DNA of 8,679 nucleotides from Acidobacteriota bacterium (GTDB lineage Bacteria; Acidobacteriota; Terriglobia; UBA7540): positions 1 to 8,679 of the forward strand of contig PLWR01000564.1 of NCBI GenBank assembly GCA_003165615.1, read 5' to 3'. A program made the position numbers and the translations under genes. Within the stretch, counting starts at the first letter, position 1; the number at the start of each line of letters is the position of its first letter. Below, piece by piece: positions 1 to 6,559 of this stretch. The notes under the pieces are model-generated. The model made no database searches. It had not been told where the DNA came from and saw only the letters and a program-made list of their open reading frames with translations.

Positions 1-32
1 ATCATTAAGCGAACGATGTACTAGTGCCGTTG

Positions 33-80
33 TAGCGCCGGGCATTAGCCCGGCATGTGCCGCCCTAAAGGGCGGCGCTA
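33..80. repeat. Double-hairpin palindromic repeat at the 3' end of the glycyl radical enzyme gene
   Basis: Two adjacent perfect 7-bp stems are visible. GCCGGGC (37-43) pairs with GCCCGGC (48-54) around loop ATTA, and GCCGCCC (59-65) pairs with GGGCGGC (70-76) around TAAA. An outer pair, TAGCGCC (33-39) with GGCGCTA (74-80), encloses both, so the whole could also fold as a three-way junction. On the minus strand the outer arm begins with TAG, which is the stop codon of the upstream gene. There is no T-run after either hairpin, so a classical intrinsic terminator is not supported; an interspersed palindromic (REP-like) element that may also protect the mRNA 3' end is more likely. Confidence 0.75.
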
Positions 81-2312
81 ATTACTGATATCTTCACTAA
101 GGATGCGGTCCACCACGAACTGCCGCATTTCCGGCGAAAGACTGGCAAAGTACGCACTGAATCCTGTCACTCTGACAATCAAGTCCGGAAACTTGGAAGG
201 ATCCTTGTGTGCCTCGAGGATATTTTCTTTGCTCAGAACGTTGATATTCACCTGCGTGCCGCCCAGGTCGCAGTGCCCCCGAATCAACGCCGAGACCTTT
301 TCGACATCTTCAGCCGAATGGGAGAACGTGGGATCAATATCGATTTGCACGGGCGAGGCGTTCCCGTACCCCGGCTGCACGGCGGCCACCGCCACGGCCA
401 ACGCCGTAGGCGCGCCATCCTTGCGGAAACCGGGATCAGGATTGGCGCCGTGCGAGATGAGGTCTCCGGCGTGGCGGCCGTTGGGTGTGGCGCCAATATT
501 CTTCCCCATCCACATGTTTGCCGCCCAGGAGAAAAGGCCGGGGATCATCATGAAGCCCCGGGGTGTGGGTTTCTCCTTAACGGTTTTGGTGAAGGCGCGG
601 GAAATGCGCACTGCCCACTCATCGCCCAGCGAGTTGCCGGCACCGAAGCGGGGGGACTTCTTCATCATGATGCGCGCCCGCTCACCCTCGGGCCCAGCCC
701 AATTTGCTTCCAGATGCGCCTGCAATTCTTTCCAGGTCAGTCGATGCTGCTTCTCCACTCGATGCTCGACTGCCGCGAAGGAGTCCGCCGCCGTCGCCAG
801 GGATGCGCCATCCACGCCAAAGTCGTAGAACTCCACGCCGCCGTTGCTGGCGTCGAGGCCCTTCTCAATCGTTCCCTGGCAGAGCAGGTCGAGAACGAGT
901 TCCGGAAACACCTCGTGATTATGCTCATACTGGAAGTCGAACCCGAGCGCCACCGTGTCCATAGCTGACCGCAGGTGCTGCTGGTAACGCTTCCACAATT
1001 CCGCCGTACTGGGTTCCACCGTGGCGTCCGCCAGCATATCCTTCAGGGCCACCTCGAAGACGGCAGCAAGATTTATTTTGACCAGGTCCATCAGCGCGTA
1101 TTCGCGCCCCGGAATGGCCAGCCAGTGGCAGCCGGCGTAGACGCGCTCGCGCGCCAATTCCACGGGGAATCCGTTGGCCGCATAGCCCGCCACCGTGTTG
1201 TCAACACCCAGGAACTTCGGCACTCCGATACGGTCTTCCATTAGGATTTCCACGCCGCGACGAATCAAGCGCGGATCAACATCCTTCCCCACGCATACGC
1301 CGATGTTGGCGGGAGTCTTTAAACGATGCGCCGCTTCGAGGATGAGGAAGGAAACAGGATTGGTTGCGTCCTTGCCGCTCAAATCCGGGCCGCCGAGCTG
1401 AATGTAAGCGGTGTCGCGCACCAGGTGGCAGGCGATGTGGAAGATGGCTTCTTCGTCGGTCAGCCTGCCTGCTTGGGTGTCAGCCTCGTAATAGGGCAGC
1501 AGGATCAAGTCCAGGCGCCCCAGCGAGCCGCTGCTATTGTACATGCGCGCCACATTCTGGTACCACAGATTCCACTGGCAGGCCTCTCGGAAGGTTCGCG
1601 GCGGGTTCGACACGATGTGTTCATTCATCTCGGCGATTTCGAGGAGATTCTGCTGCATCTCCTCGTGCTCGGCGGCCATTTGGCGTGCCCCCTCCGCGTG
1701 GCGGCGAATCAAGTTCTGAATTCCCAGAACGACATGTTCCAGGCCGGCGTAGAAATCTTCCGATGGGGGGTTGAGGGGGCGGTAATGATTGATCTTTTCC
1801 AGTATCCCGCCCCAGCCCAGCTTCAAGCCCATCTCCATGTCCTGGCACATGTGTTGTACGCCGCCAATGGCCCCGATGGTCTGATACTTGGCGTGCTCAG
1901 CGAGGAGGTCAGTGCAATCGATGTCCGGGTTCCAGGGAATCGTCCGGTAGGACATGAAATTCGCCATGTATGCCCCGGCCAGCGACGACATGGGATCGAT
2001 GTACACAGGATGAACTTCCATGAGCCGCCGGAAATTCTCACCGGTCGAGCGCGGCCCGAAGAATCCGCCGCTGGGATGGTTCGGAGTCGGCTTGAAGGTA
2101 GTCAGGAGGACGTCAGTAATATACATGCCTGACCCGCTGAGAGTTTGCACGAGCTCTCGGAACCCCTCGGGGGGAAGGATGACGGCGTGGTCATCGAAGT
2201 CCATCGAGCCGCGAATGCGTTGTTTCTCAAGAGTCTGCTGCGACTTGCTCCGGCGAAGCGCCGCCAGGCGTTCAGCAAAGGACGGTTGGGCGATGGTTGC
2301 AGTTGGGCTCAT
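78..2312 (-). CDS. Glycyl radical enzyme, pyruvate formate-lyase superfamily, unknown substrate
   Basis: The 744-residue product is a full-length member of the glycyl radical family (usual range about 750-850). The C-terminal glycyl radical motif is RVTGFSAYF at 714-722, with Gly717 as the predicted radical site. The usual Tyr after that Gly is Phe here. The thiyl-radical cysteine is predicted to be Cys395 in YAGCHWLAIPGREY. The GATPNGR segment (607-613) and GGTQVNINV (684-692) are further family hallmarks. The residues after Cys395 are His-Trp. They are not Val-Glu, as in the GCVE loop of diol, choline and hydroxyproline eliminases, and not the Cys-Cys pair of true pyruvate formate-lyase. 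The protein is therefore probably neither, and the substrate cannot be named from sequence. The start is secure: a perfect AGGAGG lies 7 nt upstream. No signal peptide is seen; it should be cytosolic and oxygen-sensitive. It needs a radical SAM activase, which is not in the window and could lie just downstream (left of base 1). It follows an FGGY kinase on the same strand after a 382-bp gap. Confidence 0.93.
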   Translation of the reverse strand: MSPTATIAQPSFAERLAALRRSKSQQTLEKQRIRGSMDFDDHAVILPPEGFRELVQTLSGSGMYITDVLLTTFKPTPNHPSGGFFGPRSTGENFRRLMEVHPVYIDPMSSLAGAYMANFMSYRTIPWNPDIDCTDLLAEHAKYQTIGAIGGVQHMCQDMEMGLKLGWGGILEKINHYRPLNPPSEDFYAGLEHVVLGIQNLIRRHAEGARQMAAEHEEMQQNLLEIAEMNEHIVSNPPRTFREACQWNLWYQNVARMYNSSGSLGRLDLILLPYYEADTQAGRLTDEEAIFHIACHLVRDTAYIQLGGPDLSGKDATNPVSFLILEAAHRLKTPANIGVCVGKDVDPRLIRRGVEILMEDRIGVPKFLGVDNTVAGYAANGFPVELARERVYAGCHWLAIPGREYALMDLVKINLAAVFEVALKDMLADATVEPSTAELWKRYQQHLRSAMDTVALGFDFQYEHNHEVFPELVLDLLCQGTIEKGLDASNGGVEFYDFGVDGASLATAADSFAAVEHRVEKQHRLTWKELQAHLEANWAGPEGERARIMMKKSPRFGAGNSLGDEWAVRISRAFTKTVKEKPTPRGFMMIPGLFSWAANMWMGKNIGATPNGRHAGDLISHGANPDPGFRKDGAPTALAVAVAAVQPGYGNASPVQIDIDPTFSHSAEDVEKVSALIRGHCDLGGTQVNINVLSKENILEAHKDPSKFPDLIVRVTGFSAYFASLSPEMRQFVVDRILSEDISN

Positions 2313-2694
2313 TGGACATCCTCCTGGGAGGTATCGAGGTGTAACTCAGATTCGGCTTCATACGCTTTTGCTCGAATTCGACGGAGCTGACGGGAAGGGT
2401 AATGGCCCCATCGCTACCGGCCGAGCAGATTTACCCGCACAAATGCGCCTTCTCCCAGACACAATTGGGGCAAAGCCCGCAAAAACCTCCGGGCAAGACG
2501 ACAAATTCACCCTCTTTTATGCACGTCGGTAACCACCGGGTAGGGTGCGGACACCCCATCCGGCGGCTGGGGGCCGACGCCAAGCGCCACCACAGTTTGT
2601 GAGGGCGGAGAGCGAAGCTCTGTGTGCCAGCAGGGTTCCGCTTGGTACCGTTTCTTTAAAGAGGGTCCGCCCGAAGCACCCACGAGGGGTGCCC
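2313..2694. other. 382-bp spacer between kinase and glycyl radical enzyme genes
   Basis: No credible gene is visible in this stretch on either strand; the open frames that cross it are antisense extensions from the radical enzyme gene. It holds the Shine-Dalgarno of the radical enzyme near its left end. It also holds a small perfect hairpin, AGAGC (2609-2613) with GCTCT (2617-2621) around GAA; a GCCCG/CGGGC pair around 2474-2493; and a palindrome beside the kinase stop. Its length and repeat content suggest that the two same-strand genes may be transcribed separately, with a promoter for the radical enzyme inside. I could not identify a convincing -35/-10 pair. Confidence 0.6.
2320..2325 (-). 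promoter_or_regulatory. Perfect Shine-Dalgarno of the glycyl radical enzyme gene
   Basis: The minus strand reads AGGAGG, 7 nt before the ATG at 2312-2310. This is the strongest ribosome binding site in the window and fixes the start codon of the radical enzyme, implying efficient translation. Confidence 0.8.
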
Positions 2695-2697
2695 CTA
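2676..2697. repeat. Palindrome overlapping the kinase stop codon
   Basis: GCACCC (2676-2681) pairs with GGGTGC (2687-2692) around a 5-nt loop. On the minus strand the arm is immediately preceded by TAG (2697-2695), the kinase stop codon, giving TAGGGGCACCCC. The hairpin is not followed by a T-run, so termination is unproven. Part of the sequence (GTAGG..G...CCCTCGTGG on the minus strand) recurs in the 5118-5134 repeat, which suggests a dispersed repeat family. Confidence 0.55.
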
Positions 2698-4056
2698 CGG
2701 CCGAAGGTGGTGGGTTAACTCCTCAACAGACTTGGCTCTGCCGCTGAACACCGAGGCGAGGATCAGCAATCCGAACAACGTATCCTCTTCGAAGGGGGGA
2801 AGCCGGTAGGTGGTTTCAAATCGCTCCTGAATGACCCGGCGAAGAACTTCCAGCTTGCAGGCGAGTCCTCCGGAGAGTAGCAGGTTTTTCCACGATTCCT
2901 CGGGGTCCAGCCGGACGGCGCAATCATAGAAGCTGTCCGCCATGTTCTGGAAGGCGGCGCGAAACAGATGGCCCATGGTCAGGTTGTCTTGCCGAATGTT
3001 GCCGATCCGGCCGCGATCGCCGCGTGGGGTGGGAAAGAAATTCAGATCCACTTCCAAGTCCGTGTCGTCCACCTCTTCCGCTGCCTGCGTAAACGACTCC
3101 CAGGGATCTTTAAGATTCAGACCTTGAGACCGGGGCAACTCGCACAGAAGGTCAACGATCACGTTTAGAGCGCGGCCCCCGGGCGGGGAGGTGAAGGTGT
3201 TGAGGAATCTCCCCTCGAAGAACGGGCGGGTTTGATAATCGCCCAGAGTTAATCCCGGAGTCATCCGGCTGACCTGGGAACCCGTGGCGATATTGAGCGA
3301 AACTTCCTCCGCATCGAACAACGCCCCGACCAGGGCACACTGGTAATCGCCCACCGGCGTATAGCACGGCACCCGCTTGCCTTGCATGTTAAGATGGCCG
3401 ACCACCTCACCGGCCCTTCGAATCGCGGGCCAGTGAAGATTATCCAATCCCAGTGCTGCAATCACCTCCTCATGCCAGTTCAGCGTCTCCAGGTTCAGGG
3501 CTCCGGAAGCTCCGGCGTTGGTCAATTCCACGCCCGGGTCGGATTTGCACAAAACGCTGAACACAAAATCCGGTAAAGACACGGGCACCAAGCCGGGCGA
3601 GAGCTCTCCTTGTTCGGCAAACCAAAAGAGGTAGCAAATCGGCCGGCCGGGGTCCAATTCGTTTCCGAGCTGCCTGACCTGCTTGTGGTCGATTCTCTCG
3701 CTGAGCACCTGATAATACGATCCCGAACCCGAGGGATGCGGCATCACCACGCGCTGGTCGCGCCACGTCACACAATTTGACTTGACCTCGCCATGGCGGT
3801 CCATCAGAACCATGCCGTGCATCTGCGCGCACATCACAATCCCTTCGCAGTCAGGGGCGTGCGGAGCCAAGTCCGCGATGAGCTTGCGGACGGCGGTTAA
3901 AATCTCTTCCGCGTCGAACTCGCAGGCCAGGGGGGTGGAATAATCAAGCTGCGATGGAAAGGCGGTTCGCCGCACGTGGTGAAGTTCGCGATGCTCCAAA
4001 TCCAGGACGGCGCCCTTTATGAAAGACGTGCCCAGATCGATGCCGATGAATGACAT
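2695..4056 (-). CDS. FGGY-family carbohydrate kinase, sedoheptulokinase-like
   Basis: The 453-residue product is a complete, somewhat short FGGY kinase (xylulokinase-type proteins are about 480-520; human sedoheptulokinase is about 478). The N-terminal phosphate motif is IGIDLGTSFIKG (4-15). A sugar-binding block AQMHGMVLMD (77-86) and TWRDQR (97-102) follow. The second phosphate region is VGDYQ (235-239) with LNIATGSQ (254-261), in which Asp237 is the predicted catalytic base. The adenosine-motif SGGL is at 395-398. The TWxDxR, GDxQ and LNIxTxxQ variants match sedoheptulokinases better than xylulokinase or glycerol kinase. I infer phosphorylation of a ketose (perhaps sedoheptulose or a similar C5-C7 ketose) by ATP in the cytosol. 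The start ATG has AGGGAG 5 nt upstream (4067-4062). It lies upstream of, and in line with, the glycyl radical enzyme gene, suggesting that they could act in one sugar pathway. Exact substrate is uncertain. Confidence 0.9.
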   Translation of the reverse strand: MSFIGIDLGTSFIKGAVLDLEHRELHHVRRTAFPSQLDYSTPLACEFDAEEILTAVRKLIADLAPHAPDCEGIVMCAQMHGMVLMDRHGEVKSNCVTWRDQRVVMPHPSGSGSYYQVLSERIDHKQVRQLGNELDPGRPICYLFWFAEQGELSPGLVPVSLPDFVFSVLCKSDPGVELTNAGASGALNLETLNWHEEVIAALGLDNLHWPAIRRAGEVVGHLNMQGKRVPCYTPVGDYQCALVGALFDAEEVSLNIATGSQVSRMTPGLTLGDYQTRPFFEGRFLNTFTSPPGGRALNVIVDLLCELPRSQGLNLKDPWESFTQAAEEVDDTDLEVDLNFFPTPRGDRGRIGNIRQDNLTMGHLFRAAFQNMADSFYDCAVRLDPEESWKNLLLSGGLACKLEVLRRVIQERFETTYRLPPFEEDTLFGLLILASVFSGRAKSVEELTHHLRP

Positions 4057-4082
4057 GTCAACTCCCTGCGCGTTCTGGTATA

Positions 4083-4241
4083 GGTGTCATTTGCGATATG
4101 CGGCCCTCTCCAAGTGCAGTCATTCCCGCGAAGGCGGGAATCCACACCGTAAACTATTGGAATCGCGCCGCCGACAATCTGGATTCCCGCCTTCGCGGGA
4201 ATGACAGGTGCTTCGAAGGGGATCTCATTCCAAATGACACC
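4083..4241. repeat. 159-bp nested inverted-repeat element with dRS3-like cores
   Basis: Two pairs of inverted repeats share a single centre near 4162. The outer arms are 11-bp perfect copies: GGTGTCATTTG at 4083-4093 and CAAATGACACC at 4231-4241. The inner arms are 26-bp perfect inverted copies at 4119-4144 and 4180-4205. Outer-to-inner spacing is 25 bp on each side (4094-4118 and 4206-4230), and a 35-bp unique centre remains. Each inner arm contains ATTCCC-N8-GGGAAT (4122-4141 and 4183-4202), itself an 8-bp stem hairpin. This pattern matches the neisserial dRS3 form, and similar repeats are widespread in bacterial genomes. No target-site duplication is evident outside the outer arms. It reads as a MITE-like or REP-doublet element inserted in the kinase upstream region, 27 bp from the kinase start codon, so it could alter kinase expression. 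Confidence 0.85.
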
Positions 4242-4375
4242 AGCACCCCCGGTCTCGCTCGCGAGGCAACAATTCCTCGCTTCGCGCCGGCGTGTTCGGC
4301 CACCCGCAGCCGCCAACGGGGCCGATTGTATGACGATTCATGGCACGTGTCGAGCCAAGCGGACCCAGCCATCAG

Positions 4376-4404
4376 TTGCACCCCGGGGCGGTGGGGATTA
4401 TGTT
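4376..4404 (+). promoter_or_regulatory. Candidate sigma70-type promoter for the DHFR-like gene
   Basis: TTGCAC at 4376-4381 and TATGTT at 4399-4404 are separated by 17 bp, the preferred spacing. They match consensus at 3 of 6 and 4 of 6 positions. The downstream start codon is 82 bp from the -10. This is a weak pattern match, listed because nothing better is seen in the region. Confidence 0.22.
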
Positions 4405-4485
4405 ATCGGGCGGGCGGAACTCGACGATGAAAAGTCCGATGACCGTGCTTTCATCGAACACGGAAAGTAAAAGAGGAGAATCAAC

Positions 4486-5046
4486 ATGCGGAAATTGGTC
4501 GCTTTCATTCAGGTAACGCTGGATGGTTATTTTGCCGACATCAACGGCGACATGAGCTGGGCGCACAAGCAGGACGCGGAGTGGAACGCATTTGTCCAGG
4601 AGAACGCCAGTGGCGGAGGCGAGCTTTTGTTCGGCAGGATTACCTATGAACTTATGACCAGGTATTGGCCGACCCCGCTGGCGATGAAGAATGACCCCGT
4701 TGTGGCCGATCGCATGAATAATCTGCCCAAGGTGGTGTTTTCGAGAACCTTGGAAAAGGCGTTGTGGAAAAATACCAAGCTGGTGAAGGGTGACATCGCG
4801 GCGGAAGTGCGAAAGATGAAGAATGAGCCCGGACCCGGCATGGCGATTTTGGGAAGCGGCAGCATTGTTTCACAACTAGCGGAGGAAGGTTTGATCGACG
4901 AATTTCAGATCGTGGTGAATCCCCTCGTTCTTGGCAAGGGCAGAACGTTGTTCGCCGGCGTCAAAGAGAAGCTGAACCTGAAGCTGACAAATACCCGAAC
5001 CTTTGGCAATGGAAATGTCTTGCTGTGCTATGAACCGATGGCCTGA
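4486..5046 (+). CDS. Dihydrofolate reductase family protein (RibD C-terminal domain)
   Basis: The 186-residue product is full length for stand-alone RibD-C/DHFR-like proteins (about 170-200). It opens with a beta strand and the TLDGYFAD block (11-18), followed by LLFGRITYE (47-55), VVFSRTLEK (83-91), and a glycine-rich nucleotide-binding segment GSGSIVSQLAEEGLIDEF (123-140). It ends with NPLVLGKGRTLF (145-156). These are the family's conserved NADPH-binding and core positions. The family is an NADPH-dependent reductase fold related to bacterial DHFR and the riboflavin reductase RibD; most stand-alone members have unknown substrates, so a role in folate or flavin synthesis is not implied. It is cytosolic, with no signal or membrane segment. 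The start is supported by GAGGAG (4473-4478) 7 nt before the ATG. It is transcribed away from the kinase and is probably not part of the sugar pathway. Confidence 0.9.
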   Translation: MRKLVAFIQVTLDGYFADINGDMSWAHKQDAEWNAFVQENASGGGELLFGRITYELMTRYWPTPLAMKNDPVVADRMNNLPKVVFSRTLEKALWKNTKLVKGDIAAEVRKMKNEPGPGMAILGSGSIVSQLAEEGLIDEFQIVVNPLVLGKGRTLFAGVKEKLNLKLTNTRTFGNGNVLLCYEPMA

Positions 5047-5264
5047 AGGCGGAACAACAATTTGGTAATGGGACGTGGGAGGCTATCCATTAGGCAGGTA
5101 AAGCTTCGCTTCCCGCGCCACGAGGGACGCCTACTCCAAAGCTGGTGTGTAGGCCTGCCTTGACGGGGTCAAGAGGCGCGTGGTAGCGTGGCTCGCTATT
5201 TCGGCCGCAAAAGGATGTGTCACCGTCGAGGTCGCTGGCATCCGGCGGAAGAGAAGAGGAAATC
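5047..5264. other. 218-bp spacer upstream of the URO-D-like gene, with small repeats
   Basis: No gene is supported here. AGGCAGG (5092-5098) is inverted as CCTGCCT (5154-5160), and GCCTAC (5129-5134) is inverted as GTAGGC (5149-5154). The minus-strand core GTAGGCG..CCCTCGTGG (5134-5118) resembles the repeat at the kinase 3' end. A minus-strand frame (5090-5290) across it looks like a translation of the repeat rather than a gene. A promoter for the URO-D-like gene may lie here, but I see no convincing one. Confidence 0.5.
5254..5260 (+). promoter_or_regulatory. Shine-Dalgarno that selects the URO-D-like start
   Basis: AAGAGGA ends 4 nt before the ATG at 5265. The alternative in-frame GTG at 5217 would add 16 residues that look unlike the family N-terminus and has no comparable ribosome binding site, so 5265 is preferred. 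Confidence 0.6.
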
Positions 5265-6539
5265 ATGAATTCGCGCGAACGGATAAACACGATTCTGAGT
5301 CACCGGGAAGCTGACCGCGTGCCATTGGATTTGGGGGGGAGCGGCACCACCGGCATGCACGTGGACAGCGTCTATCTGCTGCGCCAGGCCCTGCGGCTCG
5401 ATCCCCCGGAAACGCCGGTTAAAGTTATCGATGTCTTCCAAATGCTGGGCGAGATTGCTCCTGACCTGGTGGCGGTGCTGGACGCGGATGTACTTCCGCT
5501 ATCGAAGCAGATCAGCGATTTTGGATTCAGGCTTGAAGGGTGGAAGCCCTGGACAACGTTCGCCGGAACCCCCGTGCTGGTGCCGGGGGGCTTCAACACC
5601 GAGCCCGACGCCAGCGGTGACATTCTCCTTTACCCCCACGATGACCGCAGCGTGCCGCCGAGTGGGCGGATGCCCAAGGATGGAATTTATTTCGATCCCA
5701 TCACTCGTGTGCCCACCGTGGACGACGCCACCTTGAAGGTCGAAGACAATCTGGAAGAGTTTGTACCCATCGCGGACCGCGACCTTACCTACCTCCGCGA
5801 GCAGGCGGAGTTACTTTATACGACTACCGACAAAGCCATTTTGCTGAATCCCGGTGGGACGTCGTTCGGAAGTTTTTCCGCCACCACCGCGCCCTCGCTG
5901 AAATGCCCGAAGGGGATTCGCAGCGTGGAAGAATGGCAAATGAGCACTATCACGCGCCGCGATCACCTGATCAAGATCTTTGAGCGGCAATGCGAAATCG
6001 GCTTGGCGAATTTCCAGAAGATTTATGATGCCGTGGGAAGCCGGGTGACGGCGGTGATTACCAGCTACACCGACTTTGGCGCTCAGAACGGACCCTTCAT
6101 TTCTCCCAAAACCTATCGGGAATTGTACAAGCCCTTTAATAAGGCCGTTAACGATTGGGTTCATAAGAACACGACGTGGAAGACCTTTACCCATTGCTGC
6201 GGTTCGGTGCGCGCCCTGCTTCCGGATTTTGTGGAGGCGGGATTCGACATTCTGAATCCCGTGCAGACTTCCGCCGCCAATATGGTCCCGGCGGAACTGA
6301 AGAAAACCTTCGGGGATGCGCTCACCTTCTGGGGCGGGGGAATCGACACCCAACGCACGCTGCCATTCGGTACGCCGGAGGAGGTGCGCGAACAGGTTCG
6401 GCAACGGATCAAAATATTCGGCACGGGAGGCGGCTTCGTCTTCAATCCCGTGCACAACGTGCAGTCACGTGCGCCAATTGAGAACATCCTGGCCATGTAC
6501 GAAACCGTGCGCAAATTCAGCCGGTATCCGTTGCAATAG
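5265..6539 (+). CDS. Uroporphyrinogen decarboxylase (URO-D) fold protein, MtaA/methyltransferase-like
   Basis: With the ATG at 5265 the product is 424 residues, longer than housekeeping HemE (about 340-360). It begins in typical fashion for this superfamily, RERINTILSHREADRVPLDL (4-23). A central TDFGAQNGPFISP (269-281) matches the URO-D TIM-barrel signature, and WGGGIDTQRTLPFGTPEEV (356-374) is the usual C-terminal block. HCC at 310-312 fits the H-x-C zinc motif of corrinoid:CoM methyltransferases such as MtaA. The later Cys ligand seems replaced by His397 in FNPVHNVQ. A zinc-dependent methyl-transfer or demethylation role is thus possible, but many environmental paralogues have no known function; it is unlikely to be the haem-pathway enzyme. 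It runs convergently into the rhamnosidase gene with about 20 bp between stops and no visible terminator. Confidence 0.87.
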   Translation: MNSRERINTILSHREADRVPLDLGGSGTTGMHVDSVYLLRQALRLDPPETPVKVIDVFQMLGEIAPDLVAVLDADVLPLSKQISDFGFRLEGWKPWTTFAGTPVLVPGGFNTEPDASGDILLYPHDDRSVPPSGRMPKDGIYFDPITRVPTVDDATLKVEDNLEEFVPIADRDLTYLREQAELLYTTTDKAILLNPGGTSFGSFSATTAPSLKCPKGIRSVEEWQMSTITRRDHLIKIFERQCEIGLANFQKIYDAVGSRVTAVITSYTDFGAQNGPFISPKTYRELYKPFNKAVNDWVHKNTTWKTFTHCCGSVRALLPDFVEAGFDILNPVQTSAANMVPAELKKTFGDALTFWGGGIDTQRTLPFGTPEEVREQVRQRIKIFGTGGGFVFNPVHNVQSRAPIENILAMYETVRKFSRYPLQ

Positions 6540-6559
6540 GGACTCGATCTCAATCGGTT

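Larger units (their letters stand above)
4057..4485. other. Divergent intergenic region of the kinase and DHFR-like genes
   Basis: This 429-bp stretch separates two divergent genes and should contain both promoters. The left 190 bp are dominated by the symmetric repeat element at 4083-4241. The rest (4242-4485) shows no convincing gene. Open frames across it translate the repeats into runs such as VIPAKAGI and DSRLRGND, which are familiar artefacts of this repeat type. Close to the plus-strand gene it contains a possible weak sigma70-like promoter and a good Shine-Dalgarno. Confidence 0.65.

Noticed and set aside
33..80. Intrinsic terminator after the glycyl radical enzyme gene
   Set aside because: The hairpins are strong, but neither is followed by a run of T on the transcribed strand.
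1326..2132. Long plus-strand open frame antisense to the glycyl radical enzyme, and a similar one at 207-968
   Set aside because: They are shadows of a strongly supported gene; GC-biased third positions open the opposite frame, and the translations show no domain.
2617..2629. Possible sigma54 promoter for the radical enzyme (TGGCAC on the minus strand)
   Set aside because: The GG-to-GC spacing is 8 rather than the required 10, and the -12 element does not match.
4119..4205. CRISPR array from the duplicated 26-bp repeats
   Set aside because: Only two copies are present and they are inverted, not direct; there is no third repeat or cas gene.
4017..4316. Minus-strand 99-residue open frame across the repeat element (and similar plus-strand frames at 4019-4430)
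   Set aside because: The translations are runs such as VIPAKAGIQ and DSRLRGND, typical artefacts of the inverted repeats; there is no ribosome binding site and it overlaps the kinase start.
5217..5264. Extended GTG start for the URO-D-like protein
   Set aside because: The extra 16 residues lack family resemblance, and the ATG at 5265 has the better Shine-Dalgarno.
5090..5290. Minus-strand 66-residue open frame upstream of the URO-D-like gene
   Set aside because: It reads through an intergenic repeat and into the start of a well-supported gene, with no family resemblance.
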